Shown here: piece after piece, positions 31,201 to 41,600 of the stretch
Layout: every line of letters starts with the position of its first letter
Numbering within the stretch: the stretch's first letter is position 1
DNA from: Trichomonas tenax
Lineage: Eukaryota; Parabasalia; Trichomonadida; Trichomonadidae
Assembly: GCA_023091735.1 (NCBI GenBank)
Contig: JALKBU010000062.1
Span: 1-64,000 of the forward strand
DNA length: 64,000 nucleotides
Direction: 5' to 3'
The notes under the pieces: generated by a model
The model's input: the letters and a program-made list of their open reading frames with translations, nothing else
Told to the model about the DNA's origin: nothing
The model's database searches: none
Made by a program: the position numbers and the translations under genes

Positions 31201-32406
31201 GAAATGAGCGACTTCAAGAACCCGAGAAACTAATTTATCAACGGTTATATTGATAGAAACAATTTGCTTCTTTCCATCTTGAAATTCGAGAACGAAACGC
31301 TTTCCGAGTCTGTGAATTGCGACAACTTTCGACAAATTAAAGTGAGCGATCATCCTGTCCTCTTCAAACAGCGAAAGATTTCCTGCATTGTCGACAACAA
31401 AGAACATCAGTTGATCGTAATAAAGAACCTGATGAACATCTTTCATCCATGTTGTTGTTTTGTATCCGTCAACATACGAAATATCGACAGCATCAAGAAC
31501 GCCTTCGTGCACAAAAATTAAGTATTTTCTAGAGCCATCGGAGATCTCGCAGAAGGACGAATACTCAGTATCAGTGTTGAATTTGAAATCGTATAATGAC
31601 TCGATGAACAAATCAGGGGGAATGCCTTCTAATGTTGCTTGAATTTCGCTTCTTGCTTCAGTTCCTGGTGATGATAGACCAGCGTATGGCCTTGGAGGGG
31701 AGAAGATTGATGGTGAGCGCCTGAAGTGGGGCGAAGAAAACAACAATTCGCGGCTAGAATTCGGTTCTATGAACTTGTAAACAGTCGCAATTTCATTCGT
31801 CTTCGCAACCATATAAACGCGTTCATTGGAGACGTGTAAAGGAATGAAAGCGTTGTCTGTGATGAAGCAAAGAGTTTCTTCTGTCTTAACTTGCGCTTGG
31901 TGGTTCCTACGCGGAGATGGAGATGCAATTGTTGTAAATTTTGGATGAAACTTCTTAGAAATGGTATCATTGAATGCAACAGGACGGATCTCTTCAAGAG
32001 GATGGAATAATGTAAAGAGAATCGGAAAATCTGAAAATTGATTTTGTAAAAATGAAGAGCATTGAGCCCTAACGAGTAATATAGCTTTATGGAGTGCGAA
32101 TATTCTTGAAATTGGGAATGGAAGAGGAATCATGTAAGCTTGGCCCGAAAATGAAAACAAAGTAAGGCCTCCTTCATATAAAACTGCTAAATATCTCGTT
32201 GAATCGACAGTGCAGATGATTGTGTCTTTGATATTTGCGCTCATTGTCAAATGATGCAGCAAACATCTGTTTTTCGACCAAATTATTTCGTTGTTTGCCC
32301 AATCGATCTCTATACCATCATCATAGAATCTGGATTCCAACAGCGATGGCCGACATTTAAGTCTCGAGAGTCCGAAAGGCTCAAACTCGCCAATAATCTT
32401 CAACAT
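28285..32406 (-). CDS. APC1: Anaphase-promoting complex subunit 1
   Basis: 1373 residues. The N-terminal half is WD40/beta-propeller-like (ICTVDSTRYLAVLYEGG, YLIFVHEGVLDAVDI). The C-terminal half has the proteasome/cyclosome (PC) repeats that define APC1 and Rpn1/Rpn2, including AGILYGFAINGLLKKLW, LGVSYRGTRDLGIS, AIGLISLGMGDKSPVL and LGKGRFTLGR. APC1 is the largest scaffold of the APC/C ubiquitin ligase that targets cyclins and securin in mitosis. The ATG at 32406 lies 11 bases after a TCAATTTTC Initiator on the minus strand. It is tail-to-tail with the remodeller gene, separated by about 110 bp. The protein is shorter than human APC1 (about 1940 residues). Confidence 0.9.
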   Translation of the reverse strand: MLKIIGEFEPFGLSRLKCRPSLLESRFYDDGIEIDWANNEIIWSKNRCLLHHLTMSANIKDTIICTVDSTRYLAVLYEGGLTLFSFSGQAYMIPLPFPISRIFALHKAILLVRAQCSSFLQNQFSDFPILFTLFHPLEEIRPVAFNDTISKKFHPKFTTIASPSPRRNHQAQVKTEETLCFITDNAFIPLHVSNERVYMVAKTNEIATVYKFIEPNSSRELLFSSPHFRRSPSIFSPPRPYAGLSSPGTEARSEIQATLEGIPPDLFIESLYDFKFNTDTEYSSFCEISDGSRKYLIFVHEGVLDAVDISYVDGYKTTTWMKDVHQVLYYDQLMFFVVDNAGNLSLFEEDRMIAHFNLSKVVAIHRLGKRFVLEFQDGKKQIVSINITVDKLVSRVLEVAHFSISKENYATSVLALSECGALSNSTTFFDCLFNLLINIEDENELVNFFNALHLLSEDLKIRKGGEEDRKRLMSLLIRLAKRVGMITHLLYYALSCGEEITLDDFTNSDSFNSDVHDLIGWCSQCISGKALVEIPSPFTLSEKVIKVFGSMHTAEDAKTIVVLSEREKLTLSQIMSLQPSLSAPLLRIFQLTRDSPPEDWPIAAYRLIGRDDIAKLHEYIKEPFDNLNSPQASLPDLRFLEVERLLQSHLPVTIDVERPNGTDDIVYQSMMVGKLRILLEKQWSLSIGRGMFNLRSMNPLPSQKLVPEKLNKIGYTTNGTEIVDTDDQAQQQAENVAAQTWAQFNNGVSDGLRVCDASHSWIVDTISKEYTPYSAGILYGFAINGLLKKLWKVDIFQYLTSLDIKEINAIAMVFGLGVSYRGTRDLGISHMLTMHIPELRQFQQSDYEMSSLIKSAAIFGIGFLFEGSANRHLTEVFAQLLEKSAIFDLTALPLSLGCAIGLISLGMGDKSPVLKETRERLCIILDGSKTADVSNDKIATFGNSDFFTIAPAAILVLALGYMRTGHKRVQSALELPTDSNFINKMIPDVVLLRTCANLLVDPTPESALNFVVPEGLEPDNLASLVTGFAIACGIKFAGTMMNKAYTRLLAIAKCLALFSKTPFDFTDCTTLHREVCLCNVILATSFIIAGTCDAGFLRFVRLIRRRPCMTSQQLFVAGQQAALAMAVGTLNLGKGRFTLGRSNAASAILLLAAYPRIAKSCGDNECSLQTMRHLINAAAVPRVLEVRDVDTDDIIDMKITLVTDDGDPIKIHTPHVLPPFESIKDLVVEDDRFYKVHFTKIPFEDEAMRPILWVKKRSESHPYGDCDSENLRAIFKMKANSIFDFTTTNKDEMIRVQNEVEWDSNADLIVNYFRETDNAKRLKILHENQSIKKFIQFYGISPSLSIADIGICNDDALAFLIPHLTQEEISQAI

Positions 32407-32923
32407 TAGAGAAAATTGAAATTAATTTTAAAATAAATCCAACTAGAACCTCAAGAAGCATTTTTTGATGTTATTTTTGCAAAACAAAATTATAGCCGTT
32501 TAAAAAATCTAACTCCCTCTTTTATTTTTTATTCCCCTTTTTAGTTTTAATTCCCCTAAAATGAGCTAATTTTATGATTTTTTTTAAATTCATATATTAT
32601 GGTTATTATATCTTATGAATCTCAACAATTTTTAAAATAAGGTTTCTATTTTAATATATAATCAAGGGGTAACACCAAAATTAAAAATCCGTTTTTGAGC
32701 CAAAAGAATATGATATTTAAAATATACATAACGTGATATAATCGTATTGTTGCCAAAAAACACCAGAAATTGTGAATATTAAATAAAATTCAGAAATGGA
32801 GGATGAAAACTTGGATATATCACATATCCATCTCATCTACGCAGTTTTTTGACTCATTGAAGTTTCGTGAATAAAATTAGTATAAAATCCAAATAATCTA
32901 TTACTTTACAAAATAAATAATAA
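32407..32923. other. AT-rich spacer upstream of APC1
   Basis: Poly-T/A tracts and no TTTACATG motif. I see no gene. The contrast with the motif-rich promoters elsewhere is notable. Confidence 0.5.
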
Positions 32924-33958
32924 CTAATACAATTGCTTAACAGGTTGCCGCGACTTAGGCCGCAGGTAGTTCAGTGCCTTCCTAATCGAACTAAAAGTCT
33001 GAGATGAAACGTGATCAGCTGTTCTAGGTGGGTCATCGTCCATAACGGAGTCATCGAACGGTATTTCTTTTTCGAAGAACAAATCGAGTTTTCGTAAACT
33101 AGGAGGCACTGGAAGTAATTCTGCTTGCAAAGGCCGATACATTTCAACATTTGGAGGAGGGCAATCTGCTAACCATGGATGATGCAACGCTTGCTCTATT
33201 GTTAATCTGTATTCTGTGTTGACGGTCATCAGACCTGCAATGAAATTACGGCAATTTGGACTCAAGTACGTGGGTATTGTATATTCTCCACGTTTTATCT
33301 GTTCGAACAGCTGTTGCTGGTTTCTTTTTGTCCAAGGAAGCTGACCAGTCAAAATTGCATAAGCAATAACACCGCAGCTCCAGATATCACTCTTCCTGCC
33401 GTCGTAAGGATGCCCAGATACACATTCTGGTGAAGCATAACAAGGCGAACCACACGGAGTATTAACAAGTCCATTTACGCCAACGAAACGCGAAAGCCCA
33501 AAATCAGAGATTTTGACCATGCCAACATGATCTAGCAATAAATTTTCAGGTTTTAGGTCTCTATGGCAAATATTTAAAGAATGAACGTAATGAAGTGCGA
33601 ATAAAATCTGTGATATGAATATTTTGGCCTCGTTTTCGTCTAATCTGCCTTTATCGACAACATGGCTGAATAATTCGCCGTTCGGGCAGAACTCCATAAT
33701 AATATAATAATTCGTTTCGTCTTTAAGTAAGTCATATAAGCATACAATACCCGGGTGATGAAGTTGCTGGTTGATTCTAATTTCATTTTCGAAGCGAACG
33801 TCCAAGTTATGCATTAATAATCTAGAACGTTGTATAATTTTGCAGGCATAATATATATCTGTATTTAGATCTTGGCACAGGCGAACCGTCGAGAACGCAC
33901 CGTGCCCGACTTCACCTTTAAGCGCATATGGACCGATAATGCTCGGTCCAAGATCCAT
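32924..33958 (-). CDS. CAMK-like serine/threonine protein kinase
   Basis: 344 residues from the ATG at 33958. The kinase domain spans about 10-265: GEVGHGAFSTV glycine loop, ACKII lysine, HRDLKPEN (132-139), SDFGLSR (151-157), a CGSPCYASPE activation segment and DIWSCGVIAYAILTG. The activation segment and subdomain XI fit the CAMK/AMPK-like group (Snf1, MARK or NIM1-like kinases). About 80 residues follow without a visible regulatory domain. An ATG 14 codons earlier (34000) is in frame, but only the 33958 start has a close Initiator (TCAACAACTGATG). The 1.37-kb element at 34016 begins 58 bp before this ATG, so upstream promoter sequence has been replaced or displaced. Confidence 0.85.
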   Translation of the reverse strand: MDLGPSIIGPYALKGEVGHGAFSTVRLCQDLNTDIYYACKIIQRSRLLMHNLDVRFENEIRINQQLHHPGIVCLYDLLKDETNYYIIMEFCPNGELFSHVVDKGRLDENEAKIFISQILFALHYVHSLNICHRDLKPENLLLDHVGMVKISDFGLSRFVGVNGLVNTPCGSPCYASPECVSGHPYDGRKSDIWSCGVIAYAILTGQLPWTKRNQQQLFEQIKRGEYTIPTYLSPNCRNFIAGLMTVNTEYRLTIEQALHHPWLADCPPPNVEMYRPLQAELLPVPPSLRKLDLFFEKEIPFDDSVMDDDPPRTADHVSSQTFSSIRKALNYLRPKSRQPVKQLY

Positions 33959-34015
33959 CAGTTGTTGAAAAAGACGATATGTAAACTTAAAATCAAACAT
34001 TAATCTTCATTCATA

Positions 34016-35387
34016 TGTAGCCTACGGAAATCCTGCCCAAAAAGTGTTAGGAAAAGTGACAGCGTGTAAAGTGTTTTTGTTGGTTTTACATGCTAGCACA
34101 CTTCATGCTTTGAACCAATTTCATCACAAGGAGTGACTGGCTGCATAGGATATGACACAAGTTCAATGCAGTCAGTCACTCTTTGTGATGAAATTTAAAA
34201 AGTTTAAATTCATCTCAATATCGAATACATTTTTTACGCTTTCATGGTTTTCTTGAGACACTTCTGTTATCAAGTGGCCTTACATCGATAATATTGACCA
34301 TTATGAGCAGAATTGCCTCAAGAAAACCATGAAATTTCGTTGAGTTTTTTGGTTTGAGCAAAATCATCATGAAAAATGGATCATTGTATGAGATGTCTTA
34401 CCAACGTTATGCATTGGGTTGTTTTTAATGATCATGTTGAAAAATTTTGAAATCAACGAAATTTCAAGGACTTTATTTTTGAGAATCCTATTTTTCTCGC
34501 AGCATTGCTGCTCATAAATGTATATGTATCCTTGATCACCTCTTGTTAACAGCATTACAGCAAGACAAATTCCAAATTGCATAATGTTTTTTACAAGATC
34601 ATCATGCAGAATGACTCACTCCATATGGCTGCAGTTTCCTCATATACAATGAGTCATTCTGCATGGTTAATTTTTTTATTTCATTAATTTAGAAACATTG
34701 TTTGATTTTTTCAAAAAATATGGATATCTGGCTTCAACACGCATATTGCATTAACTGAGTTCATGTGCTTGTTCGTCTCATATACATGATTTAGTCGGAT
34801 ATCCATGTTTTATGAACAAATATAGTAGATATTTAACAAATCACCTATTTGTCAATATTTTGCACGAAAAATGCATATAATGCACAGGAATATTAGATTC
34901 CATACATGCTTCATGCATAATATTGACAAATAGGCGAGCTTTGTAATAATCGACTTTTTTTGCTTTTTAGCTCAAATCATAGTACAGCTCCATCGAATGA
35001 GACTGATCCATGATAGGCTTGCCTCACATAATGGAACTGTGCTATGATTTGAGCTTAAATGCCAAACAAAATTATGGATAATTTGGGAATCTGGACTTTT
35101 TCAAAATATTAGGATATACTGATGCTACACTGACTCCCTATTTACTGGTAGTGGATGTAGAATCAGTATTTCCAAATAATTTAAATTTCAACTCTTTTTT
35201 CAAATAAATGCGAAAGGTATGTACTGCTCAACTATGTGGGATTACCTGTTTGTAGGCATTAGCTGAAATCAAATTGCAAGCAAATAATTGACACATAAAT
35301 TACTTACGTGGCATTTTATATGTTTACATGGCAGAGGGTGTCACTTTTCCTGATACTTTTTTGGGGGCAGGATTTCCGTACGCTACA
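34016..35387. mobile_element. 1.37-kb inverted-repeat element built of nine hairpins (element 2)
   Basis: The ends TGTAGCSTACGGAAATCCTG (left from 34016, right complement ending 35387) form inverted repeats that continue into CCC, AAAAAGT and GGAAAAGTGACA blocks. TTTACATGCTA (34085), CTTACGTGGCA (35303) and TTTACATGGCA (35323) lie just inside. The flanks 33999-34015 and 35389-35405 both start ATTAAT and match at about 12 of 17 bases, a possible decayed long target-site duplication. No open frame over about 70 codons occurs and no transposase is visible. The whole interior is a series of hairpins, listed in a separate entry. Confidence 0.8.
34117..35173. repeat. Array of nine consecutive hairpins, spacing about 123 bp
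   Basis: Arm pairs: H1 34117-34146/34166-34195 (30 bp, two G-T); H2 34240-34266/34308-34334 (27, two mismatches); H3 34331-34343/34453-34465 (13 perfect) with inner 34363-34389/34409-34435 (27, mostly paired if G-T is allowed); H4 34495-34512/34548-34565 (13 of 18); H5 34603-34618/34650-34665 (16 perfect); H6 34715-34733/34793-34811 (19, three G-T); H7 34844-34864/34914-34934 (21, one mismatch); H8 34969-34993/35031-35055 (25, two mismatches); H9 35112-35129/35156-35173 (18, two mismatches). Centres are 104-132 bp apart. The arm sequences of different hairpins are unrelated. Confidence 0.8.
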
Positions 35388-36278
35388 GATTAATATTGCA
35401 ACATTTTGGTAAGATTTTAAAACATTTTTGAATGTCATAATGAAAAGTCATTCACAATTTTGAGAATATCTAAAATTTTTGCCTTTAATTTGATAAACAA
35501 ATAATAACTCTATGAAGATTGGATTTTCATGAAATTGTTTGAAATTTTTGCTACAAATCGATAATTGCTATTTTTTGCGCAACAACATTCTGCACTAGTA
35601 TCTGCTTCGTTATTTTCATGATTCAGTCGAAATAATCCAACTTTCGGGATTTTTAATTTTTGGTCATAAACTGTATACACACATTGGAAGATTAATTTTC
35701 GGAACACATCTTTAAGTGTAAACTATTCAAATCACTTTTATATTCAGTTGGAGGCGATTTTCTTTGGTTTAAGAGCAAAATTATGTTTGCATTAATTCTG
35801 TATGTTTAAATCCAACGAAATGAAACAAAATTGACCCACATCGTTTATAAGCTTTACCAAAGTATCTCCACGGTCTTCTTTGCATCTGCAGCATCTTAGC
35901 AAAACTCCCTTGGTACTATATATAGGTCTTTGCTTGCATCCCATCATCATATTTCTGATGATTCATTTTTTTGATATTTATGGTTTACATCGTCATTTTT
36001 AATGTTTACATGGCAAAATTAGTTGGTTCTTATTTTTTAATTTCTCCATTTGCAAAACGAATAACCATATTCTTAAACTTAAGTTGTATACTTAAAGCAC
36101 CAATTTATCAATGAATATTTGATCGCAATTATATATTTTGCAAATTTGATATCAAATTAAATATATTTTAAAAAAATGACTTTTTACCATATGAATATAT
36201 AGTAATTGGTAAAATGGATTTGAGGTTTTAAAGGCAAGACTTAATCTTAAAGAATGTAGTTAGCAAGAAGCGAAAAAG
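35388..36278. other. Spacer with TTTACATGGCA upstream of the second kinase
   Basis: AT-rich with no gene. TTTACATCGTCA (35984-35995) and TTTACATGGCA (36005-36015) are 21 bp apart on the + strand, about 265-295 bp before the kinase ATG. A short minus-strand open frame at 35510-35707 lacks support. Confidence 0.5.
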
Positions 36279-37148
36279 ATGTCCCCCCCCCTGAATATTT
36301 TTTCACAGCCCAATATTTATTTATTTATGTATGAAGAAATTTGCGCTGGAGAAACAATATACACAACTAGGAAAAAGAAAATAGGCGAAGGAACGTATTC
36401 CACAGTCTACGAGGGATGGATAGGGCACGATGAATCGCAAAAAGTCGCAATAAAAAAGTTTAAACCTGAACAAATTCAAGAAAGAATATTCAAACGTGAG
36501 ATAGAGAATATGTCTCGTGCTATGCATCCAAATGTAGTTAAAATTATTGACGCTTTCGTATACGAACGGTATCCATACATGATTTTACAATATTGTGAAG
36601 GTGGAACAGCGAGAGATCTCCTCAATAGTATGTCAAACATAACAGAACAGGACGCCTATAGAATTGTTAAACAAGTATTAACCGCTGTTTCATATCTTCA
36701 TTCGGAAAATATCATTCATCGAGATATAAAACCTGAAAATGTATACTTTGATTCGAATGGAAATGTTCTTTTAGGTGATTTTGGATTCTCTAAGCTTATC
36801 AGCACAGACCCTGCGCGTTCTTATGCAGGAACACCAAATTATATGTCACCGGAAGTCATTAGAAATAACATGGATGCTACGAATACTTACGACCATAAGT
36901 GTGATATTTGGAGTATAGGCATCTTAACTTTCGAGTTTGTGACAGGGAGATATCCTTTCAACGTTAATAATTATTTTGTCCAGAATAATATGATTGATGG
37001 TTCATACAAATCACAGTTCAATGATGAAAACTCACAAGCTGTTAGAGATTTCATCGATTTGTGCTTGCAGCCAAATCCACATGATAGACCTGAAGCTTCG
37101 GAACTTATTAAATATATGGATGAGCATCATTTGGGAATAGATGAATAA
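36279..37148 (+). CDS. Serine/threonine protein kinase
   Basis: 289 residues, almost only a kinase domain: IGEGTYSTVYEG loop (35-46), VAIKKF lysine, QYCEGGTARDLL hinge, HRDIKPEN (147-154), GDFGFSKL (166-173), AGTPNYMSPEV and DIWSIGILTFEFVTG. All catalytic residues are present, so it should be active. It fits the broad CAMK/NEK/ULK area without clear subfamily. The first ATG (36279) is followed by a run of nine C bases (36283-36291) encoding prolines; the in-frame ATG at 36327 is an alternative start that would avoid this run and remove 16 residues not needed for the fold. Confidence 0.85.
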   Translation: MSPPLNIFSQPNIYLFMYEEICAGETIYTTRKKKIGEGTYSTVYEGWIGHDESQKVAIKKFKPEQIQERIFKREIENMSRAMHPNVVKIIDAFVYERYPYMILQYCEGGTARDLLNSMSNITEQDAYRIVKQVLTAVSYLHSENIIHRDIKPENVYFDSNGNVLLGDFGFSKLISTDPARSYAGTPNYMSPEVIRNNMDATNTYDHKCDIWSIGILTFEFVTGRYPFNVNNYFVQNNMIDGSYKSQFNDENSQAVRDFIDLCLQPNPHDRPEASELIKYMDEHHLGIDE

Positions 37149-37237
37149 TTCTTGTAATTATAATTTTTTTGATATATTTTTAAAACTCTTTCAGAAATAA
37201 TATCAAACAATATACATATTTAATATAACAATACAAA

Positions 37238-38524
37238 TTACAAACTATATCTTCTAGTGAATTTGATATCAGATGATGAGCTTTGTTTCAATATTTTCTC
37301 AACGCGTTCATGATCAGCTTTTCGTGCTCTTTCTTCTGCTTTCTCAGCCAAAAGTTGAGCTTTAGCTAAATTTTCTTCTTCTCTGCGTTTCCGTAGTTCT
37401 GCAGCTCTTTCTGCTTTCCTTTGTCTTTTCTCTGCGATTTCTTTCGCTTCAAGTCTTTTCTGCTCTAAAGCTTCTATCACACGCTGTTGAGCAACTTGAT
37501 TTTTCTCTTCTACAACTTGCTCAAGCCTTTGTTGCATCTCTCGACGCATATTTAAGTTCTTGAGTTTCTTTTCGTTTTGTTTCTTTCTCTTTTCAGCCAT
37601 TTTCCCTTCTTCACGTCTTCTCTCCTCTAAAAGTCTTTGCTGAGCCGCGTTTTCACGTTGTATCCTTTCTTCCTCTTTCTGCTGCTGCTCTTTCTCGCGA
37701 CTAGATTCGATTTCTTTCAGGTGTTCGCGCGCGCTTAATATTTTAATCTCTCTTGCAACACCGATAATATAAGCATTTTGTAATCTTTCACGACGGCTTT
37801 GCTCTGTCTGGTCTAATATCTGTTTCTCCCTTTCCACAGCTGCGAGTATCTTTTCTGCTTCACGACGAGCTTTTTCTTCTGTGATTCTCTGCAATCTCAT
37901 TTTTCGATTTTCTTCTTTCTTTGAAAGCAATGCTGCATCGATTGCTTTCTTAACTGCAGGATTTAATGATGACGGAGGTGTGTCGCTGGTAACAGAGCTT
38001 ATATCGTCGAATAAAAGACCATTAATATCGTTAGAAATCAATGGCGAATCGCTGTTCGTTTGTGATTCTGCGATGATTTCTTCGCGTTTCTGTTTCACTG
38101 CTTGAATGAGTTCATCACGCTTTCTGAATTCTTTTTGTCGTATAATTCTTAACAAACGCTTTGATGTTGCCTTGGATGAAATTTGTTCGTTGCTCGGATA
38201 TTGTAAGTCTGATGCCGATATTCCGAGCTGATTTAGAGCATCGATACTATATTGTTCTGTGAATTCTGGCTCTTTATAAGGATTAAAAGTTAAAATTGAA
38301 TCTCCTTGTGGAATATGTTTCTTTAAATTACGATTTCTTTTACGGTTCTTTTGTTTTGGTTGTTTTATTGGTTTCAATTTCTTCTTAGGACTGTAATCTA
38401 TCGAATTTGGATTTGCATTAACCTCATTGCTAGGTTTAAGCATGAGAATTTCAGTCTTCATGTCTTTGCTCTCACCATTCGAAGCTCTGCTCTCTGTGTC
38501 ATCGCTCAAAACACTTAGATCCAT
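37238..38524 (-). CDS. Charged coiled-coil protein
   Basis: 428 residues. The N-terminal part (1-150) is basic and low-complexity (PKKKLKPIKQPKQKNRKRN). From about 190 to 415 it is a single long Glu/Arg/Lys/Gln helix (QRLLEERRREEGKMAEKRKK, LRKRREEENLAKAQ), either coiled coil or single alpha-helix. There is no globular domain. Such proteins often belong to the cytoskeleton or the nucleolus. It diverges from the neighbouring gene at 38676 over 151 bp, with TCATGG at the start codon itself. Confidence 0.7.
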   Translation of the reverse strand: MDLSVLSDDTESRASNGESKDMKTEILMLKPSNEVNANPNSIDYSPKKKLKPIKQPKQKNRKRNRNLKKHIPQGDSILTFNPYKEPEFTEQYSIDALNQLGISASDLQYPSNEQISSKATSKRLLRIIRQKEFRKRDELIQAVKQKREEIIAESQTNSDSPLISNDINGLLFDDISSVTSDTPPSSLNPAVKKAIDAALLSKKEENRKMRLQRITEEKARREAEKILAAVEREKQILDQTEQSRRERLQNAYIIGVAREIKILSAREHLKEIESSREKEQQQKEEERIQRENAAQQRLLEERRREEGKMAEKRKKQNEKKLKNLNMRREMQQRLEQVVEEKNQVAQQRVIEALEQKRLEAKEIAEKRQRKAERAAELRKRREEENLAKAQLLAEKAEERARKADHERVEKILKQSSSSDIKFTRRYSL

Positions 38525-38675
38525 GAAAATCTAATTTTTAAACGTACACTTTTTATCCTGAATGTATGAAATGTGACAAGATTTTTAAAAGTGATAACTT
38601 TCAAAAAGTGCCATTTTCTTAATAATTTCCAAACCTCAATTTTCAAGTGATTTTAGAGCGTCGCCATCGAACACA

Positions 38676-41600
38676 ATGCAGTCCTACAGGTCAATGAGCA
38701 CTTATTCAATGCCAAAGAAGTCTTCAATCAAGAAAAATTCGAAGAAAGGTAAAATATCACAAGATTCATCATTAACATTGCAATCAGGATTCCCAGCGAA
38801 TACAATATATGGGAGAAATTTGTCTCCCGAAACGAAAATGAAAACAATAAAAAATCAAAATTTAACAAGTAACTCTAATTCTTCGTCTTATTCATACTTA
38901 AGTCAGCCTGTGTCTAATTCTACAGGTTCATCTAAAATATCGAAAAGTCAAAATAATTTTTCTAAAAATAATCTCGAAAAACAGCAAAGCAATGATACTT
39001 TCGAATCCAAGAGTTACAAAACCTCACCAATTAAGCTCCCAAATGTTCAATACCAAAGCAACGTGAAAATATTGGACGAAGAAGATGAAAATTCGTCGAA
39101 ATATCCAATAGATGCACTATCAATGTTTCTCCAGACTGCAACACATGACAGTAATGGAGAATTGGTTCTACCAATTGTTCGTAATTTATATTCGGAGAAA
39201 ATGTCGTTTACTAACATATCAATTCCTAATAACGTACTTTCTGGCAGTGATTATATATCGTTTGATTCAACTATTTACAGAGATGAAGATAAAAAACCAT
39301 ATATAAATGCAATCGTCCAAAAAACGATAAATATTGAGCAAAAAGTGTATCTTCAGGATCATGACATCAGATATGCTTTAGATGAGAGGATCCCAAATTC
39401 AAAACGCAACAAATACGGAAATTTAGTTGTGAATCTCATAAAACCTCAAACATCAATCAAAACCGGAGAAACTACTTTTAAAGAAGTCAAAGAAGAGATA
39501 AATGAACCTATAATTGCTACAAAAGATTTTGTTGCAATTAATCCAAAAATATTTTTTAATGGAAAAAAGCAATTTATACGTGTTTTCAGGCAGAGGAAGA
39601 GTCCCAAAACACATCAAATCGAGAATTATGAGTCTGAGGAAGAAATTCCTGAAATTCCAATAATGTGCGAAACGGATTTAAACATTCAAGAAACAGATGT
39701 TTGGAAACTTTCTGGACACGTATTCCGTATAATCAATAGATCAGGAACACACGTTCTTCAAGAATTATCGAAAATCAAACAAGAACAAAAACCAAAACAA
39801 AACTACGTTAGATCGATTTCTGTTATCAAAACTAGAAAGAATTCTGCTGGAGAAATTACTGAATTCACTGAAGAAGAAAACGTTCCTGATATAGCAATTG
39901 GAAATTCCGAGTTTTTGGCTGTAGATCCAACAGTTTATCGCAGAAAAGATGGAACATCGTATTTCAAGGCAATTAAGAAGCGAAGGAATCCAAAAACATA
40001 TAAAAATGAAAATTATGAATGTGAAGAAACAATCAATGAAAACGACTTAATTGGAGCTCCTTCTTTGAACATTGAATCACTTCCAAAATCGAAATTACAA
40101 ATTCCATTGATCAAAATTGCAAAACAAATTAAAACTTCTTCTGGAGATGTTGAAATTGCAACAGTTGAGAGAAATGTTCACTTCCAGGCTCTTAATGGAC
40201 TTGATTTTATTTGTCCAACTCAAATCGTCTTCAGGGATAACAATGGAAGATTATACACAACAGTTTACAGAATGCGAAGAAATGCAAAAGAAATGAAATT
40301 CGAAAATTACGAAAGAACGGAATTTCTCAAAGACGCAGGTTTAAATGTTCTCCACAGAAAGGTTATAAGAGAAAGAATGAATGCACTCAACAGACCTGAA
40401 GAATATTTGATTGAAGATGATGAACAAAACAGTATCAAACCAAAGATTTTCTTCCCAGCATTCAGAAAGAGATGGAATCCTTATTCAGCTCGTTATGAGC
40501 TCTATGAGTGCAGATGTGAAGTCTCTAAGAAACAGGCGGAACAAAGTGGAAGATTTTATATTTGTGTTATCGAAATTTCAAAAGGAAAGCATGGAATTGT
40601 CGCTCCACATGTCGTCAAAAAAGAATTAACTGAAGATAATTACGATGAATTCAGGAACATGAATATTAAATATATCAGGAAACAAGAAGTTGTTATTCAC
40701 ATCAGAATCAATTCATCAACAGGTCAACTTGAAGCTCTTAACAAATCTGAAACTATCTATGAACCAGAGTTCTCAACAAACATGCAATCAGTCATTTCTC
40801 AATTCTTCCCGAAGAAAGTCGATGTGACGAAAATCTTTTATGACAAAAACAAAGGAAAGTCAATGGAAATATTCGATCAAATCACTGTTTACGAGCCGAA
40901 TAACTCTGACCCAATCATTTCAAGAAATGATATTAAGGATTCTTCTGATTATCAATTGGTTCAAATTCCTTCGCCAACGAGAATCACTCCTTTCGAACTT
41001 CTTCCTTCTCCACTGAATATGTTCAGCGATTCCACAGATCTTCTGTTTGCTGATAAAGTTAAAAAAGAGAGATCGAAATCTGTTGAACCAAAATCGAAGC
41101 CATTATCTGCTAAAAACAAACGCTCTGATTCAGCAAATCCAAGAAGTTCATCAACAAGCAGGAAAGCCCCAAAAGCAAAGAAATCCAAAGCGAAACAAGA
41201 AATCGAAGCTCCAGCACTTGTTAAATTTAGCAAAGAAAATTCTTCAGCACGCGCAAACAAACCAAAAACAAATGAAATAATCAGCAAGAAGAAGATTAAT
41301 GATGATTTCGAATCTCCAATCCATAGAAGCATTTCTGTTGAACCAAAGCGTAACATAATCGAAAAATCTTCAGCATCTCATCGATCTTCGTCAATTGATT
41401 TCAAGCCAAAATCAATTCTCAAGAAACAAATGAATTTACCAATGAATGATAAACCAAAGGAAATCAAAACTGTTAAAATCAATATCGAAGAACCAATTGC
41501 AATCAAGCAAGAACAAAAAACAGTTGAAGTTCCTCAAATCATTATCAAACAACCATCAGTAAAACCTGAAATTAAATCAGAAGAAGAAAAATCGAAACAA

